From Pezizomycotina sp. ARF18 (taxonomy: Eukaryota > Ascomycota): a DNA stretch of 64,000 bases. This document shows positions 25,084 through 37,701 of the stretch, piece by piece. Each line of letters begins with the position of its first letter. The stretch's first letter is position 1. The notes beneath the pieces are model-generated. The model made no database searches. It was not told the origin of the DNA and saw only the letters and a list, made by a program, of their open reading frames with translations. Location of the stretch: assembly GCA_002224055.1 (NCBI GenBank), contig AZLU01000160.1, positions 1-64,000 of the forward strand. The letters run 5' to 3'. A program made the position numbers and the translations under genes.

Positions 25084-26410
25084 TTAATCGTACAGAGACA
25101 GCGGAACGCGCCTCCACATCGTCCGCGTCATTAACATTCTCGGCGACATCGGATGGTTCAACATCGTCGTACGCCGAGGAAGGTCAACCGCAGCGCGCTC
25201 AACGTCGCTGAGTTGAGTCGGAGACATAGGCTGTGTAATGAAAGACATCATCATGCTCGGGTGAGTGTATGAGAGAGAGGAGGAGGATAAGGCGGGGTAA
25301 TCGGCGGAGGGAATGTGATGTCGAGGGTTGGATTGAAGGTCCTCTGGGGAAGGTCGAGGTTTACGGCGGCCGTTTGAGAAATTTCGCAGCATCGATGGAA
25401 ACGAATTCGACGCTACGGTTGCCGGTTGTTTCGGCAACATTAGAGCCAGAAAATTTCCGGAGGCTGCTGAGGAGAGGGCTATAGAGTGCGTGTACGGCGG
25501 GACCGAGGAAGGGCATGCAAGTGTAGATGACCTGCGAATGGATCTCCAGGGCTTGGAAAGGAGGGCTTTGTAACCATACCACGTCGCGTCTTCGTTCTGG
25601 ACACGAGGACTGTGTAGTAGATCCTGGCAGCGGCAAATACACAGCAAGCCCCGCCGATCCACAGGACGAAAGCCATCCAGAGCTTTCTCGAACGCGGAAG
25701 ATCTAGCTTCCAGAGAGTACTCAAAGGGAGGAAGAACATGAGGAAATGAGAGGAAGCCCCGAATGCAGCGTTAAGGCGGTCAACCGGATGAATGTTACGC
25801 TGCTCATGCAGGTACCAGGCTTTGGGACTTGCTGAGTCCACCAGGCGGAGAAACTGCGGCATCGGAAAAACCACACTCCAGTCATGGCCGTAGACCAGGC
25901 GATGATGTAGATGATAGTCATGTGGACGGCGATGCGGCGGTACGGCGGGAATGAACCGAAGGAAGAAAAAGCAAATGGAGAGCTTCGAGAATCCCGTAGA
26001 CGCAGTGGCTGCCCATTGATAGAGCCAGGCGTGGAACAGAACGTACATCCGCTGCTTAGGCTCGACGTCATAGATATGTCTTCCGTATCCGCAGGTAATC
26101 ATTATTATATTCGAGATGATAAGGATAGTAGCGAACATCTGAGTATTGGAGAATGTTAGCTTTTGATCCAGAATTGCTTATCATTGATTCATGGTGCTTG
26201 TGAGATAGTAGTGGTAAATTTCGCAGAAGACAACAGGTACTCACCCATGAGACTATGGCGCAGTAGTCATCGAGACCAAGGCACTTCAAAAGTATCCCCG
26301 ACTAACAAGCCGCATCGTGACAACGACAGTGGAAATTGCCAGCAAGCTATATTCCACGGTATCAGATAAGTCCCGCCAAAGGGGGATTGGAGTAGCTGGC
26401 TTGGGGCCAT
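25084..26410 (-). CDS. Fungal rhodopsin-like 7-TM protein (copy A)
   Basis: Integral membrane protein of the fungal rhodopsin-like / SAT4 family (PF20684). Read downward from about 26410: SDTVEYSLLAISTVVVTMRL (TM1), GLDDYCAIVSW (the conserved DD-Y motif at TM2), a GTGAGT intron at about 26244-26150, then MFATILIISNIIMITCGYGRH (two shorter pieces joined in one frame), GFSKLSICFFFLRFIP (TM3, the conserved 'K-S-xFFLRF' block), IYIIAWSTAMTGVWFFRC (TM4), DRLNAAFGASSHFLMFFLP (TM5), KLWMAFVLWIGGACCVFAA (TM6) and IYTCMPFLGPAVHALYSPLL (TM7, matching the 'P...P' end). The tail is Ser/Pro-rich. At least four one-base frame changes interrupt otherwise canonical blocks. Exact start uncertain. Members include Pth11-type receptor candidates, but ligand and role are unknown here. 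Three further members lie in the window. Confidence 0.8.
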
Positions 26411-29400
26411 CTAGATGTATCGACGTCAAAGAACATTCTTGAAATGTGTCCAGAAGGTATTGTCGGAAGAGAGGGGGAAGGCTGAATTGAAGGTACAGTT
26501 GCGGGTTTGATCTCTGAAACGAAGCACGAAGACTCGAAACCGAAACTTGGGGGTAAGCTTGTGGTTTTATGTTTATATCACGATGGAGAGGGATGTTTTT
26601 CTGGCAATGGCAAAGTTTCTAGCTTAATCGGTAAACTGCGGATCGGCACCTCGGATTAAGGCAAAGTGGGTCCAATGCATAGCAGAGGAAGCATAACTCA
26701 GATCATAACAATCGTGTTCTGACTGAGAGGGCTACCAGATATCTAGCTCTTCACCTCGCGTTATAAGTGCACCTGACTGCCTTGGGATAAGGGGGGTGTG
26801 GAGCACAGTCCACCAAACGGGACTGCCAGATAAGAACGCAGTATCCCGACCAAATCAGATCTCATCCGTTGTCTCAGCGCCCTTCAAAGGCCTCTACCAG
26901 CTCCTCTCAGCAGCTTCCGCTAATAAACAAAGTCGCACACTCCGATTAAGCTATTCAGTACGGAAACCCCGTTTAGGTATGGTTGCGTACTATCGCCCGA
27001 AATAGCAGCTGATCGGCGCTGAATAGCGAATCAGGCAGCTTGTGGCTTATAGTGCCCCACATCAAAGTCTGCTCTCATTGGTTGCAACGTTGAACAGAAC
27101 AGGAAAAAAAAACTCTGTTCGGCGATTTAAGACAGGCTGGATATCCAGATCCAAGATATCCAGCAGAGAACCAGCACGGATACGATCTTAGTGGCGCTTT
27201 GTGCCCTGGTTACGTGTCCAATCCGCTGAGGAGAAGAAATCGAGCGTATCAATTGCGAAGATGTTCAAGTCGGTCAAAGATATCCACTTTAGAGAATCAT
27301 TTGATAAATATTAGTCGAATGACCACCGTGTCCACAGTCCTGAAACGCTTTCCAGATCATGCACTTGCGTTTCTGATTCAATCTATTGATAGATATCTCA
27401 TCTCGAGAACGCTTCAGGAACCCGCTCGGCAGTTCTGCCCCTGGCATTGGCGAGGTGTATGAAGCTATTGAATGAAGCTCCAAGCTTGTTCGTAGGCAGA
27501 AGATAATCCACGGCGGCTACGCAGCAGCCCTACGGGAACTAGCAGTAAATAACGTTACATGCTATCCGAGATATCGCGATAATGCTACAATCTACTGCAG
27601 GTACGGCTAGGTGTGTGTAAGGCTCTATAGACCAGAGGGAGAACGCGGTCGCGCGTACATTTTTATACGCCGGTGCGTTGCCTTGTCGGGTGAAGGATTC
27701 TCGAGCCGTTGGTGTTGCCATTAGTAACCACACGGCGAGGCACATTATGGTGCCGGTAATTGCTAGCAAAAATAGTATCATCAATGCGAAGTTACTCAGA
27801 GATGTCCATTTCCAGGCTGGCTAGAATGAGATTATGAATTTCTCTTTTAAGTTCCTCTCATTTTCGACTCCATGGCGTTACATAGGCAGCGCAAGTGCAT
27901 CATGTGTCTTGACTTAGGGATTGTGATGCCAAATTCAAACTTCCGAAAATGATGATAACGATCACTGTGCTTTAATGATGGCATAATTCACGTAGTCTCT
28001 CGGGACGATACGACTATAATGAACAAAGCCCATATCTACAATTAGCAGGTAAACACATAAAAATCACGTATCATAGATACTAGTGAACATACGGGCTAGA
28101 GATAAATGACTCTGTTTAGTTGGGGTTTCCCTGCACCCACATTTCGAACCTCGTATTAAAGGCACCACACAGGGCGGCGTCACCAAGCAAAGCGATCGCG
28201 AGATCTAACGATGCGTGAAATCGAAACTTCTTGATAACCTCGATAGCCCTATGCCGGCATTTGCACGAGTATTTCGTGGGGAACTCTGCAGACGCGATAC
28301 GCTGCCGCCAAGAAAGGCGTTATTCAGAGTTCGTACACACTAGGCAGCCTGAAATCCTCTAATAATGTACGGACGCCATTATGTTGATTGGGATCGGTTC
28401 GAGATTGTGGCTGCAGTTGCGCTACCATGGGTCATTCTCCACAGATTGCATGGTGGTTGGAGATGTTCTAGCTTCCCGCCATTAGGGTTCCGGTATCTAG
28501 AACCATAGACCTTCCGAATCTTTCACAGGCCAAGCGGATCGCTGCATATACGCTAGCTTCTCATTGCATGCATAATCTGTGAAGACAGCACGAGAAAGGA
28601 TGTTCAGAGGAGCAAAAGTGGGTAATTAACCACAATGGCTGACTCCAACCGGTTCTATAGGGTACAGTAGAGGGATCATTTTATCTCAATGATCAATTCT
28701 GATTTTCGATACGTAAAACTTATCTCCAAAAAGTACTATGTCTCTGGGATACTCGCGATCAGACCTCCTCATAGGGCTCTGAGATCTCAGAATATAAGTC
28801 TTTCTTGAGACGCCGTCAAGAGTAAGCTCACTTCATGAGACAGCTCGACGTAAATAAAATATGACGCCGGCCGATTTTGAAAATTGGTTGCAAAATAGTA
28901 TACGCGGTTTGTTGACTAACTTCATGCATAGCTGCCGGTGGTATACGATTACAATTATTGTTTTAATCCGTCCTGGGGAAGAGGGTTCGTCAACTCCTAC
29001 AATTATGTTTTTCATACTACTTCGCACTTCCAAGCTGCTGTCAGGTATCATTTTCATCCTCGCGAGCATTGGCTACCTTGGAACGTGTATGTCCTTGTAT
29101 TTCGGTAAAAATGACTTGCGACATTTGACGTTTTCATGCTCCGGAGAAACGGTACTTGAATACATAGAGATGAACGGCCGTTCTCGCAAGGAGTCAAGGC
29201 TTGCCTCTATCTGGCTATGGGCTCCAACAAAGAAAGGTTCAAGCTCTCAAAGCTTGTTTTATTAGACTAGCAGTAACCTTGGATGTTTCGCCATCAATTT
29301 CGTAAAGTAGTGCTTGTTTTAGGGAGAATGGCTTCCGCCAGCATTAAGACGAGTCTTTACGGTTTTTGGAAGGAAATATCTGAAGAAATTTTCTTGAGAT

Positions 29401-29872
29401 TGAAAATTGTCCGGGCAGGGACTCAAGTTTATACGGCTAATATCCTGCCCCTGCAATTAGAAGTTCTAAAAGTCTAGTTAATGGGCAGCAAAAGCTTGAT
29501 CGTATCCATCCAGCGCGTATTACTCATGTCCTTTTTAGATTAACCAATTTTCACGAAATCAAGCGCCGGAAGAAATGACGTCCTGGAGCGGAAAATCTTT
29601 GCCTGAGCAAGAAAGAGGTCCAGAGATTCAAATATTGGATCATTTGGTAAACCTCGTAGTTCTCGAATGCGGATAATATGATTCGAGAAGCGTAAGATAA
29701 TTCTAGATATAAATGAGAGCCGGTGCACTCCTCTTCAAGCCAGTCTCCTCATCCAGCCTTCTCGGGTTCCTCGGAGTTTCTGGCCGGTTGATCGTGTTTG
29801 GCTAGGACAACTTTCGTCTCAATCGTTGGACAAGATCATCACCTATCACCATACGAAAATCTCACGATCAAA
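26411..29872. other. Long intergenic block, no supported gene
   Basis: About 3.4 kb without a convincing gene. A 134-codon open frame (28861-29265, plus) has two hydrophobic segments but no splice, promoter or family support. A membrane-like minus frame at 27539-27784 is equally isolated. Signals that I could defend are absent. Confidence 0.45.
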
Positions 29873-30487
29873 ATGAAGTCCCTCGACTCCCTTCTCATCT
29901 CATTAGCCTGCAGTAGCGTATCATCCGCAGCAGTGCTTCCTTTCCCCATCGCGCCCGTATTAGGAGTTAAGGACGGTGTTAGCACTTCATGGCACCACCC
30001 GCCGTGATGTAACTCACCAAGGCCCATGACTGCGCTAGCATCGTCCAGCAGAACGTATGCCGCGGCTACATCGCTAACGCCGGCCACAAAATCGCCGGAG
30101 ATTAGGACCACCTCACGCAGAACGTCCACGATGCCGCCAGCGCACTAAAGAACTCTGTCCTCGGAGGAATATCCGGCCTCGTCTTGAAGGTGGAGCACTG
30201 GGGTTACGAGCACAACCAGCTATCTTGTTCGAAACGCTCGAGGATAATCGGAAGAGGAGATTGCGAAGGCGAAGGGGGCGGTTATGACTGGTTTACATGG
30301 GATCCAGACCGAGTTTCACGCATTTAGGAAGGTCATAGGCAGGGTTGGGGGGAAAGTGAGGGGGGAAATTGACGCTATTGGCGACAATATCGATGGTATG
30401 GTGGACAAGGTTGAGAATGGATTCAGGGTTCGCCTGCTCTGGCTAAAGAGATATTCAGCGCTAGTCCCAGGTCCCAATCACAACTAG
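29873..30487 (+). CDS. Secreted helical protein of unknown family, frame-disrupted
   Basis: The ATG at 29873 (context ATCAAAATGA) starts a signal peptide MKSLDSLLISLACSSVSSAA followed by VLPFPIAP. The following sequence is read in other frames but stays helical and hydrophilic: TKAHDCASIVQQNVCRGYIA, GHKIAGD, DHLTQNVHDAASALKNSVLG (30092-30160), GISGLVLKVEHWGYEHNQ, then from 30284 MTGLHGIQTEFHAFRKVIGR and EIDAIGDNIDGMVDKVENGF to a stop at 30487. The pattern of repeated amphipathic helices with two cysteines suggests a small secreted four-helix type protein of about 190 residues. I do not recognise the family. One in-frame stop and at least two frame changes are present. Confidence 0.4.
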
Positions 30488-31209
30488 AGATCAATCATGG
30501 CCTTGTTCTCTGATGTATCACTCGGAATATCGCAGATACTTGATGAGTATCAGCATCATGATGTAATTATAAATCGCAGAATTGTATAATAAACATCAAA
30601 ATACAGCGTATAAATCAAGTCCATTTACCCGTATATACACTTGACAAAATAGTCAGCGAAAGACGCTACTGCAAGCATACATTATCTTATGCATGAGGAA
30701 GAGACAGGATGATCGCGATGTCATGTCAAGAGAAGAAGCAGACCAGTGCGTTTTTGGCTATACTCTTATCCGTTTTCTTATCTTCAAGCACTTTCCTGTC
30801 AAGAAGTTACCGAGGCCCGTCCAACGCTGCTATAGCTAGGGTGCCCTTTTCGCAATTTCTATTGGTTATGTCATCAGACAGACAGGGTTCTATCTGCGCA
30901 ATCCCGAATATCCGCTTCTTTCCCATCCTTTCTATTGCTTGTGTTTGTGTAATGCTTGTTCTTCTCCTTGCCTTACTTCCTTGAGCCTGGGCTGTCTCTC
31001 TGTGTTCTTTTACGCATATCCCACACTGCGCAACGTGGGATGGTGAAACGTAAGAAAAGAAAAGGGAACCAAGGGATGAGAGAGCTGAAGAACTCCCTTT
31101 TTTCCTGCCGCCCTTAACCCTCTAAGCCACTCCCTTCCGAACCTGTCAGGGGCCACGATAGACGATAGGGTATAGCTGAGCGCAATTAGAAAACTAGGCA
31201 GACGTTTTC
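30488..31209. other. Intergenic
   Basis: Contains the likely promoter of the next plus-strand gene. A 91-codon hydrophobic open frame at 30709-30984 is pyrimidine-rich and unsupported. Confidence 0.45.
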
Positions 31210-32409
31210 TTGTCCACCGGTCAAGACTCCATCGGTTGTTCTAGACGGTCTTGGTCCCTTAAACGCTACAACGCCAGGTTAGCCCAGCCCATGCAGCTGT
31301 TCAGGAAAGGAAACCAGCGTTCCCCGTCGCTGGGGACGCCGAGAACCTCAAGTACGCAAACATCCCCGACGCCGACATCGACACGCATAAGTACGCATAC
31401 GTTCCCCGCTTCGAGGACGTACCCACGACCAAGTTCCGCACCCCGCTGGCCGAATCTAAACTGCGAACGCGACCAGACCGTCTCCCTTTCTCCCCTTCTC
31501 CTCACACCTCTGTCTCCTCCCACGGCCACGTTATTAGCGGTAGCGACGATCATAATATCGACGACCAGGATGAGGAACTGTACTTCGACCCCGGACCTCC
31601 GAGCCCTAATCCTTGGTCAGGAGTAATACCATCGCGACGACGGGTAGTACGGGAAGCGGCTCGGGGAGGGAGAAGGATATAATACTGGAAGGACCGTACA
31701 TACGCTACCGTATACTCCGACCGAGCCGGCTCTCGTCGCTAAGGGTGATAGTGGAAGACTTCGACTCGGAAAAGCACGCGGCGGCGCTCATCAACAGGGA
31801 GAAATTCTTCTCGCACGAAGCAACATCACCGCCATCAACAGCGACGGGTAAAAAGAAGGAGAAACCGGATCGGGATGTCAAGTCGAAATCGACATCGGAG
31901 AAGGGAAGGGGAAGAATGAGAATGCGATTGTACCGTACATGCCCGAGGAAGCGTTCCGCTGCGAATACAACGCATTCCACCCAAGGAAGTACCCGCTTGT
32001 ACTAAAGTCGCCCGAGCGGCATACGTTGGGGTCGCGAGGTTCAGACCCTTCAATGTTACCGGCGTGCAGGCGGAAATCACCATCGGGGGGATACTCGGTC
32101 GGGCGCGCGGTTTGAGACGGTCGGCTTGAGCGGCGATCGAGTAGAGGCGGTAGCGAGCCAGGAAAGGGTTGGCGGTGGTTACGTGGTCCCGCTGTCAAGT
32201 CTTTGCAACCGCACTGGCGGTCGGGGAGTATGAAGCTGGAGGACGAATGGGGGCAAGTGGTCGCTGTGATGTTGAGGGATACCGGCGGTGGCGGGTTCGT
32301 CGGCCTGCTAGATAACCGGGAGGAAGGGATATTCTTCGTCAGGGTCGATGTGAAGGGTGAGGACTTGGATTGGGTCATACTGAGCGGCCTGGCGATATAC
32401 CAGGCTTGA
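31210..32409 (+). CDS. Unrecognised protein, faint tubby/LURP-like C-terminus
   Basis: GC-rich, codon-like sequence with coding character in changing frames. Early part: NLKYANIPDADIDTHKYAYV then PRFEDVPTTKFRTPLA (31345-31460) and DDQDEELYFDPGPPSPNPW (31560-31618). Middle: IRYRILRPSRLSSLRVIVED (31705-31765) is one of two equally plausible frames. Later MPEEAFRCEYNAFHPRKYPL (31940-32000) and ARFRPFNVTGVQAEITIGG (32033-32090). The last 68 codons (32203-32409) read MKLEDEWGQVVAVML ... GEDLDWVILSGLAIYQA. That ending resembles the 'LKLVDE-TGEVVAVF ... VLLSGLAL' ending of a fungal beta-barrel family related to tubby/LURP-one proteins. The resemblance is by eye and weak. The gene converges tail-to-tail on the BTB gene. 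Start unknown, function not assignable. Confidence 0.35.
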
Positions 32410-32900
32410 AGCGGACACGGCGGGATACGGCCGGTAGCTTCGCGCGGGTGCCGGGAGAGCGCTACAATGGCGGTATGAGGTTGTACCAACCCAGAGTAAT
32501 TGGTTGTATTCGAGCATTCTTCATTGTTTTCTCTTTCATCTCTTTTCATAACCACGCTCCTTGCTTCTTCGATATCCTTAGCATGCATTCGGTTTGGTCT
32601 CTTTTTGTCCAAAGTTATTGCTGATGTACGAGTTTGTCCTTTTGTAATAACGTGGTTGACGATGTAAACGCGGGTTTATGACTTCGTCTGCTGAGTACTT
32701 CTCAATAATGATATTCTCAGGCTTTTGTTAACTTATTCTATCCTTAACGATGTTCAGTACACCATGATGTCCCTAAACAATTCTAAAATCAAATCCCAGA
32801 TACCAGTAAACACCGCGCAACCATGATCAAAACACGAAAAGAATATCTCTCTAGCCCTAGTGATACATCCCTCAGGGCTCATGATTTCATATATCCCACA
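32410..32900. other. 3' intergenic between convergent genes
   Basis: AT-rich spacer between two converging genes, probably holding both 3' ends. No gene of its own. Confidence 0.5.
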
Positions 32901-34176
32901 TCAGTCATCGTCAAAGTCAAACTTGTACCCATCAAACTCCCCCTGAGGCCACGGTATCTTCGCCTCGACGCGCAGGTCAGGTGCCTAACCCTCTGCTCCC
33001 TTAGATCTATCTTTGAATTGTTGAGCAGCAGGCCGCCCACAGCCTGCCTAAAAATATCCGTCTGGTCATCCACTATCTTCCTGTACTTCCCCTGCTCCAG
33101 TCTACCCTCCTGGCTAGCTGCTCTGTCGCGGTGGGCATGAAGCAAGCACCCGACAGCGTCTCGAACGGCACCCTCGTGCCCAAGTGCATCTTCGCGAAGG
33201 CGTCCGTGACCTATTGCGCACTATATCGTGCATGACCTCGTCGTAGTCCCGCTCATCGACGACCTTGAAGACTATACATTGTGTTTCGTGGTACAGTAAC
33301 ATGAGCCTGACCCTTTCCGCATCTATTTCCGATTTTAAGGAAGAGGGGAAGTCTTCGTTCAGAGGTTTGGCGTCCACGTTTGCTCGAACAGGTAACGTCC
33401 GCAGCAATGGACGAAGGACTCGGAGTACACGAAGTGGTCTTGAATCTTTAGCGAGATCCAGAGCAGCACGTCTGGGACATTCACGATGAGGAAGTGCAGG
33501 TTGTATAGGTCGTGAAGTAAACTGCGGATGGAAGGGGATAAACGCTTCAGGCAGTCGTATTCGTCCGCGAGGTGGACGAGAGTCCTCATCAGTTGGAGGG
33601 ATTGTATCCGACCGAGTGATTCGTCGTATATCAAGGCGAGTAAGGCTACGAAACCTTTCTCCACTCGCGGGAGGATCCTTCTCCGTTCTGCTTGCAGTTT
33701 CTGGAAGACTTTCTTCTGCTCGTCGCTTAGGTCCGCGGGCGTCTTGTCCTCATCCCCATCTGACGCCATTTCCGACGATGTATTCGTTTCGCCGTCATGG
33801 TTGCCGTCTATTTGATCAGCGTCCACTCCAGTATGTCATCGTCAGGCTCTGCGTCCTTGTCTTCGACGCACTTGTAGCGGTAGATGATTGTATCACCGCC
33901 GCGAACATCGGACGAAGGCCACCATTTGGGGTTCATGCTCATGCGAAACCATCCTGATGCGACTTTAAGCGTTGCGGAGTGCGCAAAGACAGTTAGACCG
34001 GTCGGCAAGCGGATGGAGACATCATGAGCGCCTAACTCCTTCCCCAGCCGGAGTTCTTTCCTGTCGACGTTTGTGTTGGGACTATCTTTATCTGGTGCCG
34101 TGGAGGATGACTGTTCCCTGCCGTGAGACATTTGATCTGATAATAGATTGATTGACGTCTCCAATCCGTGGGACAA
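32901..34176 (-). CDS. BTB/POZ-domain protein, frame-disrupted
   Basis: Start at 34176 (a second in-frame ATG at residue 16). After a Ser-rich leader the BTB core reads LGAHDVSIRLPTGLTVFAHS then ATLKVASGWFRMSM: the family's 'DV-x-V-x-F-x-H-x2-L-x2-S-x2-F' signature with its conserved D and H. An acidic insert (DGDEDKTPADLSDE) follows, then helical regions FVALLALIYDESLGRI, LVHLADEYDCLKRLSPSI, DVLLWISLKIQDHFVYSES and RVRLMLLYHETQCIVFKVVD. The C-terminus reads VEAKIPWPQGEFDGYKFDFD to a TGA at 32901-32903. About 400 residues, matching the large fungal family of BTB proteins of unknown role; such domains mediate dimerisation or Cullin-3 binding. Frame changes occur near 33815, 33400 and 33150. 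No Kelch or BACK domain is obvious. Confidence 0.7.
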
Positions 34177-34983
34177 GACTGAGGGGGAGGAGGGAAAGGA
34201 GGTGAAGTTGTGATAGTTTCAAGTTGAGAGAATGGATGAAACCGCTGCAAATCAATAATTCGGCGATCTTTAAATAGAACGACGCACACTAGAAGTCTCG
34301 GGGTATAGTAGGACAAGGAATCAGGGAATTGAAAAAGCGGGGCTTACTCAGCTACCTAGTTAGCGCGAAAACGCGAGGTGCTTTGTTTTCTGGAAGGCTA
34401 AGTTGCTGGAGGCTCTGGCTATGGCCGGAATAGTTTGTTCACGGGCACTAAACGGCATTCCGAAAACGATCAATACGACGCAAAGGAAAGCTTATTAGGG
34501 GCCTGCTGTCTTATAACGAGGTCAAAAATTCCCTCACGGAAGCTTGTTTATAACCCATGCTGACTCCCTCGCTGGTATGTATTTGCTTCGAGGCGAATGA
34601 CAAGGTATCAAAGAAGGCTTTTCACGAGTATACAAGGGTTTCTTTTATGATATCTCTCGAATTTGTTAATATGGAGAGATTCGCAAATGTCGATAAGGGA
34701 TACGAATCCTTCTCCTCGCGTGAAGCTCGACAAGGCTTGTACTACATATACGTCGTCATCTTTGTACACGTGGCACCTTATATTCGCTCAGAGATTCTAC
34801 CTGTATCTTAATACGAGGTCTTTTTTTATTCTCAATAAGTGCAATGGAACGTTTTTGAACGCCAGTGAAATATATACAGAGTTATAAGCTGGAGCAAACT
34901 TGTGTCTACAGCTACTTAGTCTAATCCTCCAACCGTTATGCAGGGCGATTTTTCCGCCAGCGAGGTTACCACCGGAGCAACGT
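34177..34983. other. Intergenic
   Basis: Upstream region of the BTB gene and 3' flank of rhodopsin-like copy B. Open frames at 34557-34887 have no features. Confidence 0.5.
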
Positions 34984-36241
34984 CTAGATCCTGATGGTCT
35001 TAGTAATAACCCGGGGTGGGGTAAATGCCCTCGCAGCCTCCCCTTCCATCTGCATTTGCTTCTTCACATCCTCGAGCTGCATCTTTATCCTGTTCCTATT
35101 GGCTAAAGGTCGCAGAGTCGGCACCGAGGCCGCGATGATGATGCAGTTCGATTCTACTATCGTGACGATCCACATCAGGATCATCTTGTCGACATCTACG
35201 GTGAAAAGTGGTTTCCCACCTAGAAATACGTCGGCGATTAAGGGGATGCGGACGACGGAAAGTATAAAGACACTAGATTGAAACAATCCAGAAGTTTGTT
35301 AGTTAACGGCTCGGAGCATAACTGTATGTTTACGAGATGATTGGATTTGAGATTGCGTACATTCCACCAAACGCAAAGAGCGCGTAAACATCCCACCGCT
35401 TATGCGGCACGAAGGACGCCTTCCAGAGTAGCCAGAAAGGCATGATGTATATTGCCAAGTCCAACGCCAGCCCAACCAGTGCGCTCCACCAGAACGGCGC
35501 GCGGGCTGGCAAGCAGGTGTATCTCGCATTCTGCCAGCTTCGTTGGGGTAAGTCATGATGTGAGCAGGGTAGCAGGGCGTAATCTCGAGGAACGCGAACA
35601 AAACTCCGAATACGACAGATAGGACGGCGAGGGTGTTGAGAGCTCTCCAGCGAGTTTTGCAGACGTGCTCGCGAGGGGTGAACCGCCGGTAGGAGTAGAG
35701 GAGCGAGAGTCGGGAGCAGGTGTTTTGGAGAGTGTTAGTGGACATCGCGGCTACGTTAAGCTATAGAAAGGATCACGGTGTTAGCTAAGGTCCCCAAGTT
35801 GAAAGTGTTTTCCGAGAAGAAGTCTTACATTGCCGTAATCCCAGTAGAAGCTATTGAACTTTGGACTATCATAAGGAAGCGTCATGTGAGGAATATCTCG
35901 AAACGTAACTACATACAGTAGATTCAGGGATTGTTAGCCGTAAGAATGATAGGATGCTTTTATACGTGTAGAAAGGCCTTTGGCTGAGGAAAACTTACAA
36001 GTCATGATAGCCCGAAGCTAACAAATCCAAATACTAACGCCAGTGCCAACCAATCTATTCAAACTAGTCATATCATGCTCGGTCTCAAGCAGCGCAGTCT
36101 TTTCAGAATTCCCTTACAATCGTCCCATTTTAATGACCGCAATAATACCCCTCGAACATAGAATCTCCCAGCCACAAAAACAGAACCGAGCGCGGTGAAA
36201 GCGCTGGCTGTTATCGCCAAAGGTATTACAGTGTGCGTCAT
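34984..36241 (-). CDS. Fungal rhodopsin-like 7-TM protein (copy B), five exons
   Basis: Best-resolved member of the PF20684 family here. Exons by splice signals: 36241-36118, 36054-35999, 35908-35829, 35760-35334 and 35272-34984; introns of 63, 90, 68 and 61 nt start GTAAG/GTAAA and end AG, the last with a GTTAACTAAC branch site. Exon 1 reads MTHTVIPLAITASAFTALGS (TM1) and RSLKWDD, and splicing restores the family motif W-D-D-Y-W at TM2. Exon 3 gives SPKFNSFYWDYGN, exon 4 NTLAVLSVVFGVLFAFLEIT (TM4), an extracellular C-x(n)-W-x(n)-C stretch, LVGLALDLAIYIMPFWLLW (TM5) and VYALFAFGGMYAISNP (TM6). Exon 5 gives ILMWIVTIVESNCIIIAAS (TM7) with the family's 'E-x-N-x-x-I-I-x-A-x-x-P' ending, then a basic Gln/Met-rich tail. 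Two one-base frame faults remain (exon 2, and about 35560). Plasma membrane or vacuolar; ligand unknown. Confidence 0.88.
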
Positions 36242-37701
36242 CCCGTTAGATGTTGAACACCATACGTTATACCAAGTCGCTCAATAGTCGTGCCTGTTGA
36301 TAGGAATCGCTCAGCGATACCAATCAGTCGAAGAAGATATGAAATGAAAAACAATACCGAAATTATTCGTCTCTGGTCCCGCCCACGAGACGAAAAAAGA
36401 TAAATTAGAAACTTGACATTTTTTACTATTGTCAAGGGACGCTGCAGGATATATATTCGACACTGCTCTGTTCCTCGCCAATTCCTGCCAAGGGGAGGGG
36501 GGCCTTCGATACTCTGGGGGGGGGGGGGGGGGTACCATGGGGTTTATAATGCTTTAATTCTGGAGAAAGGTGAAGAGTTTGCCGGGTTAATCACGCGTAT
36601 CAGAAGTTTTTCTTGCTTGCTTGGCTGGACAAGGGGCGTTTAGGCTGAACCGTTAAGAGGATCGTTAATAGGTGTGTTCTATCCGTTGTTTTACGCGTTC
36701 GATTCACAGGAACAAGAGCCACATGGGGCAGACACATGCATGTATACTGGGCAAAGAATAGAACGTTTCAAAACTGTCAAAGCGCTTTTTTTCGGCGATC
36801 AGCCGGATAGCTGAATGCAGGTACTCTCTTTGAGTCTCTTCTGAGTATCCTCCGTGGGAGGACGGTGTTGAAAAACGGCACGCGAATCCCTCCAGAAACG
36901 GGGGACGCAGACGTATGAGAAATGCATCACATTTGGGGTTGTTTGTAGTGATTGGCGAGAGACATTGCCACGAGCTGAAACAGCCAGGACTTCCTATCTT
37001 CAGAGTCTCAGGGGGCCACGGTTACGCGGCATAACAACGATTGCTAAGAACAAAGCAGCAATTCCCTTCCCGTCCGCTTGGGAGTCAAAATAGTTATCTA
37101 GATAAATCATTGTAGAGTTTGGGGTTTCTCATGAAAACATTATCGGATCATATGCGCTATATAATATCCTAATATAGCGAGAAACACCGGAAAATGCGAT
37201 TATACCCGTTCGGTGTCTTATAAATCCAGGCGTTCCAATACATAGAAAAACTCCATAGAGTTGCCATCTCCGGATGATGTTTAGAAGTGTTTAAACGATC
37301 GCTATCTATTTAACAATCTCGTATGTTTTCTTCACATTTCTAAGACCCGCAGTTCATAAAACAGCTTGAACAAACACGCATGACGGTTCCGAAAGTAAGC
37401 AAATCTGAAGATATTCTCCATGGTCTTGAGGTATCTAGACCGTTCTTTTGAGGCTTTTTCTTCTTTCCAATCAATCTCCACTTCCAACTTTCCAACCTGG
37501 TTTGCAAAAGGGTCATGACAAAGCGGCGACATTACTTAACACACTCTTGTTTCGCATGCGCTTGTGGTCAACTATAGGAATTGCCTCATAGAGGATTTTC
37601 CCACACCCATTTGAGAATCGAGAAATTTTGGCATTACGGTCTCCAAGAACAACATCACGGAATAGATTAATCGGTGTTCAATTGCGCAGCAAACTAACTA
37701 A
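36242..37701. other. Intergenic with 17-base G run
   Basis: Contains an uninterrupted G run at 36516-36532 and no gene that I can support. Plus- and minus-strand frames at 36238-36643 are glycine- or proline-rich artefacts around the run. Confidence 0.5.
36516..36532 (+). repeat. Poly-G run, 17 bases
   Basis: Seventeen G in a row after TACTCT. Rare length for a fungal genome; could form a quadruplex, or be length-inaccurate in the assembly. Confidence 0.85.

Noticed and set aside
28861-29265. 134-codon plus-strand frame with two hydrophobic segments
   Set aside because: No promoter, splice or family support and AT-rich composition like its surroundings. Length alone is not enough.
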